Shown here: positions 41,979 through 51,193 of the stretch, one piece after another | Numbering within the stretch: the first letter of the stretch is position 1 | Layout of the letters: each line of letters opens with the position of its first letter | From: Haliscomenobacter sp041740695 | GTDB lineage: Bacteria; Bacteroidota; Bacteroidia; Chitinophagales; Saprospiraceae | DNA length: 64,000 bases | Direction of reading: 5' to 3' | NCBI RefSeq assembly: GCF_041740695.1 | Contig: NZ_JBGSLK010000037.1 | Location: 1 to 64,000 of the forward strand | Made by a program: the position numbers and the translations under genes | Notes under the pieces: model-generated | What the model was told of the DNA's origin: nothing | The model's input: only the letters and a program-made list of their open reading frames with translations | Databases searched by the model: none

Positions 41979-43043
41979 ATGCAAACAATAGCCCTTAGTG
42001 ACTACAACATTTACGTTGGTCCGATTGAAGCGGGATGGCAAAACTTTCTAGCGGAAAAAAAACACAGCCAGATCTTGGTCATTGCCGATGAGAACACGGC
42101 TCAACATTGCCTGCCACGTTTGACAGCCGCCCTTGGAACTCAAAGTTACCTATTGATCAAAATCCCACCCGGCGAACAGCATAAACACATCGGGACTTGT
42201 CAGGAAATCTGGCAGCAAATGTTGGATGCAGGCCTGGATCGCAAGGCATTGGTCATCAACTTAGGTGGGGGAGTGATTGGAGACATGGGCGGTTTTTGTG
42301 CAAGCACCTACAAGCGAGGCGTTGATTTTGTACAAGTTCCTACCACCTTGCTTTCACAAGTAGATGCATCGATAGGAGGTAAGTTGGGCATCGATTTTGG
42401 CATGGTCAAAAACAGCATTGGGGTATTTTGTAATCCCCAGGCGGTTTTTGTCGACCCAGCATTTTTGAGCACCTTGTCCTCCCGTGAGATTCGCAGTGGG
42501 TTTGCCGAAATCATCAAACATGGCCTGATCCAGGATGGGGAGCAATGGAACAAAATCAAAACCATCAGCGACTTGAGTATAGTCAACTGGGCAGAATTGA
42601 TTGTGCCCTCCTTGCTCATCAAAAAACACGTGGTAGAGGAAGACCCCTTTGAACGAGGCTTGCGTAAGGCGCTGAACTTCGGTCACACCATCGGCCACGC
42701 GGTGGAAGGATTTGCGCTGGAAACAGATCGCCCTTTGTTGCATGGTGAAGCGATTGCAATTGGGATGATCACCGAAGCCTGGTTGTCTCAGCAACAAGGA
42801 TACCTTACAACCGCCGATTTGGCCGAAATCACTGCATTTTTCATCAAAATTTATGGCCATTACGTCCTTTCCGAAGAAAACTTTTCAGCGTATTTGCGTT
42901 TAATGGGAAACGACAAAAAGAACGAAGGCCAAAAGATCAATTTTTCCTTGATTGGCGCACCGGGGCAGGTGCACATCAATTGCCATGCGGAAGCTCCGGC
43001 GATCATGGATAGCCTCCGGTATTACCAACAACTAGGGCATTAA
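41979..43043 (+). CDS. aroB: 3-dehydroquinate synthase
   Basis: The ATG at 41979 gives 354 residues (MQTIALSDYNIYVG). Family motifs: INLGGGVIGDMGGFCASTYKRGVDFVQVPTTLL, DASIGGKLGIDF, EIIKHG, KALNFGHTIGHAVEGF with zinc-binding His residues, and LLHGEAIAIGM. The enzyme turns DAHP into 3-dehydroquinate, the second shikimate-pathway step, using NAD and a divalent metal. It is the only aro gene here apart from aroA at 32685. A promoter in repeat copy 3 faces it. Confidence 0.94.
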   Translation: MQTIALSDYNIYVGPIEAGWQNFLAEKKHSQILVIADENTAQHCLPRLTAALGTQSYLLIKIPPGEQHKHIGTCQEIWQQMLDAGLDRKALVINLGGGVIGDMGGFCASTYKRGVDFVQVPTTLLSQVDASIGGKLGIDFGMVKNSIGVFCNPQAVFVDPAFLSTLSSREIRSGFAEIIKHGLIQDGEQWNKIKTISDLSIVNWAELIVPSLLIKKHVVEEDPFERGLRKALNFGHTIGHAVEGFALETDRPLLHGEAIAIGMITEAWLSQQQGYLTTADLAEITAFFIKIYGHYVLSEENFSAYLRLMGNDKKNEGQKINFSLIGAPGQVHINCHAEAPAIMDSLRYYQQLGH

Positions 43044-43056
43044 GGAGAAAAAATTG

Positions 43057-43064
43057 TATCTTTG
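43057..43064 (+). promoter_or_regulatory. Possible -7 box for the PBP gene
   Basis: TATCTTTG fits TAnnTTTG and lies 25 nt before the PBP start. I see no TTTG at the right distance upstream, so the call is tentative. Confidence 0.3.
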
Positions 43065-43089
43065 GGTATCTGTTTTTAAGCAAAAACTT

Positions 43090-45657
43090 ATGCGCACAAT
43101 CATCGAATATCTTTTTAGTGGAGCAAACCATCCTACTCACTTGACCATTGTCAAATGGGCATGGCGACTCACCTTATACGGGTTGCTCTTTGGATTTTTG
43201 TTTTTTGTGTTGTTGTCTTTTACCAATTTGCCTTCTTTGCAGCAATTGGAAAACCCTCGCAGTGAGTTGGCTACCCAAGTTTTGGCCGACAATGGTGAAT
43301 TGTTAGGGGTTTTTGCGTCGGAAAACCGAATCCCAATCACCTACGATTCACTCTCACCATACCTCGTCCATGCTTTGATTGCTACAGAAGACAAACGTTA
43401 TTATGAGCATGCGGGCATCGACTTTGAAGCATTAGGGCGGGTTCTGGTCAAAACCGTTTTGTTGCGCGATCGCAGTTCTGGCGGAGCTAGTACCATTACC
43501 CAACAATTGGCTAAATTATTGTTTACTCAAAAACCAGGCTCGGGTTTGGCTCGGGTTATGCAAAAATTTAAGGAGTGGATTATTGCGGTGCGTTTGGAGC
43601 GAAAATACACCAAAGAGGAAATTCTGTCGATGTACCTGAACAAGGCAGAATTCGTAAACAATGCCTACGGCATCAAGGCTGCTGCTGACACTTACTTCAG
43701 CAAAACACCTAAAAATCTGGAGCTTGAAGAAGCCGCTATGTTGATTGGTATGTTGCAAAATCCTTCCTACTACAATCCAATCCGTCGGCCAGAGTTGTGT
43801 AAAAAACGCCGGGAGGTTGTGCTGAACCAAATGGTCAAAAATGGCTCACTCACCGAAACCCGTTACAACGAATTGCGGACCACAGACTTGGGGATCCAAT
43901 TCCGCCGCAAATCACATATCGATGGCATCGCTACTTATTTCCGGGAGGAGTTGCGCCAAGACCTCAAGACAATTTTAGCCAGTAAAGAATGCCAAAAACG
44001 CTCGGATGGTACACCTTATGATTTGTACCGGGATGGCTTGAAAATTTATACCACCATCGATGGCGAAGTACAAAGGTTGGCTGAGCGGGCGATGATCAAA
44101 CACATGTCTAGCTTGCAAAAAGCTTTTTGGAATGAATGGCGGGGCAAGGATCCCTGGACTTATAAAGGAGGTTCAGACGCTAATATTCCCCAAGTGCCTA
44201 CTCGCCTGGCTGCACTGGAAAACAACGTTCGGGCAACGGATCGTTATCAGGTCTTACGAGACATCTATTTGGGTGAAATCACCCGCCGCATTGAAACCGA
44301 TGCTGTTGGGGAAGGTTTTTTCCATGAGGACGACCGCGAAATCGACCGGATGGAACAAGAAAACCTCAAGTCAGGCTACCTGGAAAAACTAGTAGAACAA
44401 CAGATCATTGGGGTGGCATTGGCTGCTCAGTACCGCAAAGTGATGAACCACCAGGACTTCCCCCAATTGCTGACCCAATGGCGGCGTTTGCAGGAGGTGG
44501 TCAAACGTGATTTCCGTCGCCCCGTACGGATGAAGGTTTTTACTTATGAACCTGGACGCAATTTTGAAAAAGACACCGTGATGTCGCCAATCGATTCCAT
44601 TAAATACCATCGCATGTTCTTGCAAACGGGGATTTTGGCCGTAGAACCTCGCAGTGGCTACGTCAAAGCCTGGGTAGGCGGCATCAACTCCAAATATTTC
44701 CAATACGACCATACCCGGATCAGCCGGCAGGTCGGATCTACCTTTAAGCCTTTTGTATACGCAGCGGCGATAGCGCTTAATCGACTCTCGCCTTGTTATA
44801 CCGTTTACGACGTCCAACAAACCATTGAACCAGGTGAAGGTGATTTTGATTTGTTCACCCGTTGGACGCCTCGCAACTTCAACAACGAATATTCGGGCCG
44901 TTTGATCAATCTGAAAGAAGGACTGCGCAAGTCCAAAAACTCGGTATCGGTCAAACTGGTCAAAGAGCTCAATAGCACGGTGCCCATCCGTACCCTCATC
45001 CACGCGATGGGGATCGATAGCAGTACGCGTTATCCCAATGGGCAGTATCGGGTGCCTAAAAGCCCCGCCATTGCCCTTGGTGCTGCCGATTTGAGCGTAA
45101 TGGAAATGACGGGCGCATTTTCCACCTTCGCCAACAATGGGCTTTATGTACGGCCCACTACTGTTTTGCGCATCGAAGACAAAAATGGCAAGGTGATCTA
45201 CGAATCCGAAATTCGTGAAGAACAAGCCATCCGAGCAGCTCCCAACTACGTCATGGTCGAATTATTGCGGTATGCGGCCAATATCAGTGGGATCAAAAGT
45301 GACGTGGGTGGTAAAACCGGTACCACCAACGACTTCGTTGACGGCTGGTTTATGGGCATGACCCCCAATCTGGTCGTTGGCACCTGGGTAGGTGGTGAAG
45401 ACCGCTGGGTGCATTTCCGCTCTTCTACCTATGGCCAAGGTGCACGGATGGCCAAGCCGTTTTTTGTAGAATTCATCCGCCAGTTGGAAAGCGCCAAAGA
45501 CCTGCGCTTCGACTCCTCCAAACGTTTTTATCGCCCTCCTGGAGACTTGGGCATCGAACTGGATTGTTCTAAATACACCCAAGGTGGTTTGAATTTGAAT
45601 GATCCAGGTGCGGGAGCTGGGAAGGAGGATCAATTTGGGGATGAATTGAACAATTAA
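43090..45657 (+). CDS. Class A penicillin-binding protein (PBP1A-like)
   Basis: From the ATG at 43090 the product is 855 residues. One N-terminal membrane segment (~25-50) anchors it in the inner membrane. The GT51 glycosyltransferase domain shows EDKRYYEHAGIDFEALGR, GGASTITQQLAK and RKYTKEEILSMYLN. The transpeptidase domain has the active Ser S550 in GSTFKPF, SKN at 615-617 and KTGT at 742-745. It polymerises and cross-links peptidoglycan. Between the domains there is a long helical insertion (~340-480) rich in charged residues. The gene is 46 bp after aroB and may be co-transcribed. Confidence 0.94.
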   Translation: MRTIIEYLFSGANHPTHLTIVKWAWRLTLYGLLFGFLFFVLLSFTNLPSLQQLENPRSELATQVLADNGELLGVFASENRIPITYDSLSPYLVHALIATEDKRYYEHAGIDFEALGRVLVKTVLLRDRSSGGASTITQQLAKLLFTQKPGSGLARVMQKFKEWIIAVRLERKYTKEEILSMYLNKAEFVNNAYGIKAAADTYFSKTPKNLELEEAAMLIGMLQNPSYYNPIRRPELCKKRREVVLNQMVKNGSLTETRYNELRTTDLGIQFRRKSHIDGIATYFREELRQDLKTILASKECQKRSDGTPYDLYRDGLKIYTTIDGEVQRLAERAMIKHMSSLQKAFWNEWRGKDPWTYKGGSDANIPQVPTRLAALENNVRATDRYQVLRDIYLGEITRRIETDAVGEGFFHEDDREIDRMEQENLKSGYLEKLVEQQIIGVALAAQYRKVMNHQDFPQLLTQWRRLQEVVKRDFRRPVRMKVFTYEPGRNFEKDTVMSPIDSIKYHRMFLQTGILAVEPRSGYVKAWVGGINSKYFQYDHTRISRQVGSTFKPFVYAAAIALNRLSPCYTVYDVQQTIEPGEGDFDLFTRWTPRNFNNEYSGRLINLKEGLRKSKNSVSVKLVKELNSTVPIRTLIHAMGIDSSTRYPNGQYRVPKSPAIALGAADLSVMEMTGAFSTFANNGLYVRPTTVLRIEDKNGKVIYESEIREEQAIRAAPNYVMVELLRYAANISGIKSDVGGKTGTTNDFVDGWFMGMTPNLVVGTWVGGEDRWVHFRSSTYGQGARMAKPFFVEFIRQLESAKDLRFDSSKRFYRPPGDLGIELDCSKYTQGGLNLNDPGAGAGKEDQFGDELNN

Positions 45658-45711
45658 GGCGGGAGCTTGAAATCAAACTTTGAGGCAACACCAAAAGCAT
45701 TCCTTTTTTTT

Positions 45712-45719
45712 TACTTTTG
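45712..45719 (+). promoter_or_regulatory. Possible -7 box for the HEAT-cyclophilin gene
   Basis: TACTTTTG fits TAnnTTTG and lies 36 nt before the ATG at 45756. The nearest TTTG upstream is about 29 nt away, longer than usual. Confidence 0.3.
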
Positions 45720-45755
45720 CACTAGTGTTTCTCACTGGATTAAACGACCGTGCTA

Positions 45756-47780
45756 ATGCCATACCAACGCATCGCTTATTTTGTTTTTATCGGGATTTTC
45801 ATTTTGGTGTTACAAGCTTGTACGCCACCTTCCGACAAAAAAGTTTCCGCAGTAGTCCGTACCAATATTTTTGAGGATGCTACAGCTCAAGAAATTTATC
45901 AATTGCAAGATGCCCGCAACATCGATAGTTTGCTCTTTTACTTGCGCGATGCAGATCCCAGCTACCGTTATGCTGCAGCCATGGCTTTTGCCTCCATCAA
46001 AGACAGCAGCGTTGTGGAGCAATTGGGCGAATTGCTCAAAGATGAATCGCCCGATGTGCGTTATGCCGTGGCCTATGCCTTGGGCCAAACCAAGGCCAGA
46101 GCAGCAGAACCCTTGCTGATCGCAGGCTTCGATCGTTTTGACAGCACGGGCACTTCCATGAAAGTCAATGCTGCAATTTTGGAAGCGATCGGCAAATGTG
46201 GTTCCAAAAAGGCACTGCAACAAATGAGCGCAGTGAGCACTTATAAACCCAGTGATTCAACCTTAGTAGAAGGCTTGGCCTGGGGTATTTACCGCTTTGG
46301 GCTCCGCGGCATTACCGATAGTACGGCTACCAAACGGATGGTGGAAATGCTCTTGAACCAACAATTTACCCCCCGAATTCACTACGTAGCTGCTTATTTT
46401 TTAGCCAGATCCAATGTCCGACTTGATACTTTTGCGGCCCAATTGGCCCCCCTGGCCCCTAAAGCAAGTAGTCCATTCATTCGGATGGCCCTGGCCAGCA
46501 GTCTGGGCAAAACCTACAAACCTTATGCGGTGGATACCCTGGCCCACTGGTTGCCCAAAGAACCCGATTACCGGGTGCGGATCAACATCGTACAAGCCCT
46601 GGGAAAACTGGACTACAAACTTACCCGTATTGCGCTGTTCAATGCACTACGGGATCCCAATAGCCACGTAGCGGCAACGGCTGCCAAAACCTTGTCAACC
46701 TATGGCCAGGGGCGTGATGCCACCTATTACTGGCGACTTGCCAAAGATTCAACCCTCAACTGGGCGGTGCAAGCCAATTTGTATGCCGCCGCACAACGTT
46801 TGCTGCCACCTTTGTACGCTGACTATCGGGAGACGATGAACTTCCAGTGCCGGCGGCGCTACGAACGCAGCCAACGTGCTGAGGAAAGAGCTGCTTTTTT
46901 GGATGCGCTCAGTGAATTTCCCTGGAATTACCGTTATATCCAACAACAGGCTGTGGCAGTAAAAAGCCCGGTGGTGCGGATGGCCGCGTGGAATGGTTTG
47001 AAAAAAATCGCCAGCCGCCCAGATTTTGAACGATTTTTTGGCTTGGGTGGGCGTAAAGTCGGTAAGGAATTATCGATTTTTTTCAAACAAGCTGTGCTTA
47101 GTAAAGATGCTGGTTTGATTGCAGTAGCTGCAGAGGCACTGCGGGTGCCCCAACGCAATTTTGGGCAATACTTTACCCAGGTTGGCTTTTTGGATACTGC
47201 CCTGACGAGCCTCAAATTGCCCCGAGACATTGAGACCCAATTTGAAGTCCAAAAAACCATTAGTTTCCTAAAAGGCCAACCAGAACCCAAGCTCAGCAAA
47301 ACTGACCCTAAGAAACACCCCATCAATTGGGAAACACTAGCCAACCTGCGCGAACGCCCAATAGCCATCATCAGCACCAACAAAGGGACAATTCGGGTAC
47401 AATTGATGCCGGAGGTAGCGCCAGGTTCGGTGGCCATGTTTGTGGAGCAAGCCCGCAAAGGGTATTACAACGGTAAATCTTTTCACCGGGTTGCACCCAA
47501 CTTTGTCGCTCAAGGCGGTTGTCCCCGTGGCGATGGCTATGGTAGCCTCGATTTTACCTTGCGCACCGAAGTGCCTGCACCTATGCGCTATGACAACGAA
47601 GGTATGGTTGGTCTGGCTTCAGCGGGCCAGGACACGGAAAGTGTGCAGTTTTTTATCACTCATTCGCCTGCGCCTCATCTTGATGGAAATTACACTATCT
47701 TCGCAACTGTAATCGACGGCATGAGTGTGGTTCACGACTTGCATGTCGGTGATGTGATTAATAAAATTAGCATTCAGTAA
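45756..47780 (+). CDS. HEAT-repeat lipoprotein with cyclophilin-type peptidyl-prolyl isomerase
   Basis: From the ATG at 45756 the product is 674 residues; a GTG at 45750 is also possible. The N-terminus is a lipoprotein signal with lipobox LVLQAC. Residues ~40-500 are HEAT-like repeats (DADPSYRYAAAMAFASI, DESPDVRYAVAYALGQT, DPNSHVAATAAKTL). The last ~145 residues are a cyclophilin domain: IISTNKGTIRVQL, GYYNGKSFHRVAPNFVAQGG, VGLASAGQDTESVQFFITHSP and LDGNYTIFATVIDGM. It probably assists folding of envelope proteins, held to a membrane by its lipid. It is followed by an AT-flanked hairpin. Confidence 0.9.
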   Translation: MPYQRIAYFVFIGIFILVLQACTPPSDKKVSAVVRTNIFEDATAQEIYQLQDARNIDSLLFYLRDADPSYRYAAAMAFASIKDSSVVEQLGELLKDESPDVRYAVAYALGQTKARAAEPLLIAGFDRFDSTGTSMKVNAAILEAIGKCGSKKALQQMSAVSTYKPSDSTLVEGLAWGIYRFGLRGITDSTATKRMVEMLLNQQFTPRIHYVAAYFLARSNVRLDTFAAQLAPLAPKASSPFIRMALASSLGKTYKPYAVDTLAHWLPKEPDYRVRINIVQALGKLDYKLTRIALFNALRDPNSHVAATAAKTLSTYGQGRDATYYWRLAKDSTLNWAVQANLYAAAQRLLPPLYADYRETMNFQCRRRYERSQRAEERAAFLDALSEFPWNYRYIQQQAVAVKSPVVRMAAWNGLKKIASRPDFERFFGLGGRKVGKELSIFFKQAVLSKDAGLIAVAAEALRVPQRNFGQYFTQVGFLDTALTSLKLPRDIETQFEVQKTISFLKGQPEPKLSKTDPKKHPINWETLANLRERPIAIISTNKGTIRVQLMPEVAPGSVAMFVEQARKGYYNGKSFHRVAPNFVAQGGCPRGDGYGSLDFTLRTEVPAPMRYDNEGMVGLASAGQDTESVQFFITHSPAPHLDGNYTIFATVIDGMSVVHDLHVGDVINKISIQ

Positions 47781-47786
47781 TACACT

Positions 47787-47836
47787 AAATTTCTCATCGG
47801 GCACCTCGGCTTCGCTCGGCGACCGACGAGAAATTT
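47787..47836. repeat. Dispersed hairpin, family 3, copy 2 (possible terminator)
   Basis: Arms AAATTTCTCATCGG and CCGACGAGAAATTT pair with one mismatch around GGCACCTCGGCTTCGCTCGG. The interior resembles the complement of the element at 34473 (about 21 of 27 positions). It lies between the HEAT-cyclophilin gene and gcvT. Confidence 0.65.
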
Positions 47837-47876
47837 GGACCCCCGGAACTTTGGAACCTTTCAAATAAACACACAC

Positions 47877-49010
47877 ATGAAAAATACTCCACTCACTGAA
47901 AAACACATTGCCCTTGGGGCGAAGATGGCCCCCTTTGCTGGCTACAATATGCCTATTTCTTATACGGGTATTCAGGAAGAGCACCATACGGTACGGAATG
48001 GAGTGGGGGTGTTTGATGTGTCGCACATGGGAGAATTTATTGTAAAGGGCAAACAAGCCCTGGAATTGATTCAACACATCACGACCAATGATGCTTCAAA
48101 GCTAGGCGTAGGGCAGGCGCAATATTCTTCCTTGCCCAACGACAAAGGTGGGATCATTGATGACTTGTTGGTGTACCGTTTGCCTGAAGACGATTGTGCC
48201 GAGGGCGAGCGTGCCTACATGCTGGTCGTGAATGCCTCCAATATTGAAAAAGACTGGAATTGGGTCAATGCACACTTGGAGCCAACTGCTGAATTTGTAC
48301 GGGGTTTTGATACCCGGGTGATCAATATTTCGGACCAGACTTCATTGATTGCGGTACAAGGTCCGAAAGCTTTACAAACCTTACAGCCCTTGACTGGCAT
48401 TGATTTGGGCCGCATCAAATACTACAACTTTGCCAAAGGTAAGTTTGCTGGATTTGACAATGTAATTGTTTCTGCCACCGGGTACACTGGTGCGGGTGGC
48501 TTTGAAATTTATGTCGACAATAAAAATGCGGCAGCGATTTGGGATGCCGTCTTTGAATCGGGCAAAACCCTGGGCATCGCACCGATTGGTTTGGGTGCGC
48601 GGGATACTTTGAGATTAGAGATGGGATTTTGTTTGTACGGCAACGACATCAACGAGACTACTTCCCCCCTGGAAGCTGGACTGGGCTGGATCACCAAACT
48701 GGCTAAATCCAGTTTTATTGGCAAACCGATCTTTGAAGCACAAAAAGCTGCTGGGGTCAGCCGTAAATTGGTTGGTTTTGTCCTCGAAGACCGCCGGATT
48801 CCCCGTCACGACTACGAAATTCTGGACGCACAAGGCCAGGTGATTGGCATCGTGACTTCAGGTTCTCAATCGCCAACCCTGGGCAAACCGATCGGAATGG
48901 GCTATGTGAAAACGGAATTTGCTGGAACAGGGACTGAAATTTTCATTTCCATTAGTGGCAAAAGCCTGCCTGCAACCGTGGTCAAAATGCCTTTCCTTCA
49001 TCAATCTTAA
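47877..49010 (+). CDS. gcvT: Glycine cleavage system T protein (aminomethyltransferase)
   Basis: The ATG at 47877 gives 377 residues; the frame from 47835 reads through the hairpin. Family motifs: APFAGYNMPISY, VGVFDVSHMGEF, DDLLVYRL, ATGYTGAGGFEIYV, LGARDTLRLEMGFCLYGNDI and a C-terminal beta domain with GIVTSGSQSPTLGKPIGMGYV. It moves the aminomethyl carbon of glycine from lipoyl-GcvH to tetrahydrofolate. The other gcv genes are not adjacent, common in this phylum. Confidence 0.95.
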   Translation: MKNTPLTEKHIALGAKMAPFAGYNMPISYTGIQEEHHTVRNGVGVFDVSHMGEFIVKGKQALELIQHITTNDASKLGVGQAQYSSLPNDKGGIIDDLLVYRLPEDDCAEGERAYMLVVNASNIEKDWNWVNAHLEPTAEFVRGFDTRVINISDQTSLIAVQGPKALQTLQPLTGIDLGRIKYYNFAKGKFAGFDNVIVSATGYTGAGGFEIYVDNKNAAAIWDAVFESGKTLGIAPIGLGARDTLRLEMGFCLYGNDINETTSPLEAGLGWITKLAKSSFIGKPIFEAQKAAGVSRKLVGFVLEDRRIPRHDYEILDAQGQVIGIVTSGSQSPTLGKPIGMGYVKTEFAGTGTEIFISISGKSLPATVVKMPFLHQS

Positions 49011-49073
49011 ACAAAAGTACCCGCTTTTACATTTAATTATGTACTTTCAAGAAATTTTGAAACTATTGGACAA

Positions 49074-49574
49074 ATGAACCTGCCCGAAGGAAAGGATAAA
49101 TTTTTGCAGTCGTGGGGAGCACTTGGCTCAAGTTGGGGTGTCAACCGCACCATGGCCCAAATCCATGCCCTATTGATGATTGCTCCACAAGCGCTCAGCG
49201 CTGAAGACATCATGGAGGAACTGAAAATTTCACGTGGCAATGCCAACATGAATTTACGAGCTTTGATCGATTGGGGATTGGTGTTCAAAGAACTCAAGGC
49301 CGGAGAACGCAAGGAGTTTTTTGTGGCGGAAAAAGACATGTGGAAGGTGGTCAAGAACATCATCATCCAACGCAAAAAGAAAGAACTGGAGCCCATGCTC
49401 AAAGTACTGGATGAATTGTCGAGTGTAGAGGGCAATGACCCGGAAACCGAAGAATTTGTCCGAATGATCAAAGAAATCAAACTTTTTTCCAGCAAAGCAG
49501 ATTCCACCCTCGACACCTTGGTGAAAGCGGATTCCAACTGGTTTGTAGGGACTTTCATGAAAATGATCAAGTGA
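49074..49574 (+). CDS. GbsR/MarR-type HTH transcriptional regulator
   Basis: The 166-residue protein has the GbsR-type winged helix: WGVNRTMAQIHALLMIAPQALSAEDIMEELKISRGNANMNLRALIDWGLVFKEL is the helix-turn-helix with its wing, at about 22-75. The remaining ~85 residues are a helical dimerisation region. Related proteins control osmoprotectant or envelope genes; the target here is unknown. The TGA stop at 49572-49574 lies inside a short GTGAAAA array. It is convergent with the DUF1501 gene, 18 bp apart. Confidence 0.85.
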   Translation: MNLPEGKDKFLQSWGALGSSWGVNRTMAQIHALLMIAPQALSAEDIMEELKISRGNANMNLRALIDWGLVFKELKAGERKEFFVAEKDMWKVVKNIIIQRKKKELEPMLKVLDELSSVEGNDPETEEFVRMIKEIKLFSSKADSTLDTLVKADSNWFVGTFMKMIK

Positions 49575-49589
49575 AAAGTGAAAAGTGAA
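49571..49589. repeat. Short GTGAAAA array at the regulator stop codon
   Basis: Two exact GTGAAAA units and a partial third overlap the stop of the GbsR-type gene. This is the same heptamer as in the paaA-paaB region. Confidence 0.75.
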
Positions 49590-49592
49590 TTT

Positions 49593-51170
49593 TTACATCG
49601 CGACCACTTTTTGTACTCCAATCGTTCCATTTACATTTACCTGGCAATAATATTGTCCCATCGGAAGGTTTTGGCGCTGTAGCAAAAACTGATGAGTACC
49701 CGCCGCATAATACCCTTCTGCTACGGTTTGAACCATTTTTCCCAAGCCGTCCAATAAACGAATAGACACCTGACCGCCGTTGATTTGCAGGCTTATGGTG
49801 CTGCTTTCGCGGAATGGATTAGGCCGGGCATTTAGCTCAAATTGCTCCACTGTTCGAATATCACGGGTAGGCGTAGAGATCGATTTGAAGATGGGTAAAA
49901 TGGGGAATTTTTGGCCCAAAATGGATTCTGGCTGTTCCAGCCCAAACCAATCTTTAAGAATAGTGGTATAAATAGCCCGGAAATCGTGCTCCATCGGCAA
50001 GTCATCCGATTCACTCAAATCCGTAGGCACCTGAGGGTTTTTGCCAATGATGCCCGGATTGACGGCTTTGCCAAAAACAAACAAGGGCGCCGCAGCTCCG
50101 TGATCTGTACCAAAACTACCATTGGAACCAATCGTGCGACCAAATTCCGAAAAAGTCATGCCCGCCACCTTGTCATCAATGCCCATCAATTTGAGGTCGT
50201 CTTGAAAGGCATAAATGGCCTCTGACAGCATTCGCAACAACTCTGCGTGGTTGCCTTCCAGCGGATTTCCAGAGGAACTAATCTGTCCACTATGGGTGTC
50301 AAAGCCGTGCAAGGTGCAAATGTAAATGGGTGTTTTTAGCCCTCCTTTGATCAGCTGCGCCACAATTTTGAGCTGATCAGCCAGGTAGTTTTTGTCATCG
50401 GGAGGATACAATGTGGATTGGTTGCGGCCTTTGTCGGCGGCACCTTTTACTGATTTGAAGTACTGCTGCGCCTGTTGGGTAACCAGCCGGATGTATTCCA
50501 GTTCATCGCCAAAGAATCCCTCAGGTGCGGGTTCAACCACACTGTTGACAAATTCATAATAAGCCTTCGGGTCGGTAATCGCCATCCCCATCGGCCATTG
50601 GCTGCCCACCAAAGCCAGAGACATTACCGCGCCCAATTGAATGGCCAGGGGATCAGGGTTGGCGTCGCTCGGATAACCGATGGGAAATCCGGGATAGCGC
50701 TGCTCCAGGTAACGCCCAGCCCAACCATTTTCAATGTTCACATCCGCATCCGAAGCCGACATCCAAATATCGGATGAGCGAAAATGGGAATAATCCTGTT
50801 CAGGATACCCTACATTTTGCACTACAGACACCAGGCCATCGTTGTACATTTTTTGGAAAGGTACCATCGAAGGGTGCAGGCCGCTGACTTGAGTGCCCTG
50901 CAAACGTAATACATTGCGCTCGGGAATGAGCAGGTTGCGCCGGAATTTGCTCAATTTCGAGTATTGATCCAGGGGGATAAAGGTATTGATCCCATCGTTG
51001 CCACCATTCAGTTCAATGAGGACCAATACGCGGTTTTCGGGATTGCCATTGAAGTTTAGGGCGTCCAAAAAAGATTTTTGTGGAGCGGTATTCACGGGCA
51101 TGCCCTTCAATGTAAAGGAGGCACCGGCTGCTGCTGCACAACTATGATAGAGGAATGATCTGCGTTCCAT
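49593..51170 (-). CDS. DUF1501 exported protein with T9SS sorting domain
   Basis: The start at 51170 gives 525 residues (MERRSFLYHSCAAAAG), a Tat-like leader. The DUF1501 domain, related to alkaline-phosphatase/sulfatase folds, shows VLVLIELNGGNDGINTFIP, SHFRSSDIWMSAS, GTDHGAAAPLFVFG and GMTFSEFGRTIGSNG. The last ~80 residues (LNARPNPFRESSTISLQ to VQKVVAM) are a type A T9SS sorting domain. It is paired with the upstream DUF1800 gene, 23 bp away; the pair recurs in many bacteria with unknown function. Convergent with the regulator gene. Confidence 0.9.
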   Translation of the reverse strand: MERRSFLYHSCAAAAGASFTLKGMPVNTAPQKSFLDALNFNGNPENRVLVLIELNGGNDGINTFIPLDQYSKLSKFRRNLLIPERNVLRLQGTQVSGLHPSMVPFQKMYNDGLVSVVQNVGYPEQDYSHFRSSDIWMSASDADVNIENGWAGRYLEQRYPGFPIGYPSDANPDPLAIQLGAVMSLALVGSQWPMGMAITDPKAYYEFVNSVVEPAPEGFFGDELEYIRLVTQQAQQYFKSVKGAADKGRNQSTLYPPDDKNYLADQLKIVAQLIKGGLKTPIYICTLHGFDTHSGQISSSGNPLEGNHAELLRMLSEAIYAFQDDLKLMGIDDKVAGMTFSEFGRTIGSNGSFGTDHGAAAPLFVFGKAVNPGIIGKNPQVPTDLSESDDLPMEHDFRAIYTTILKDWFGLEQPESILGQKFPILPIFKSISTPTRDIRTVEQFELNARPNPFRESSTISLQINGGQVSIRLLDGLGKMVQTVAEGYYAAGTHQFLLQRQNLPMGQYYCQVNVNGTIGVQKVVAM

Positions 51171-51193
51171 GCATTTTGGGTTTGGGGAGGTGC

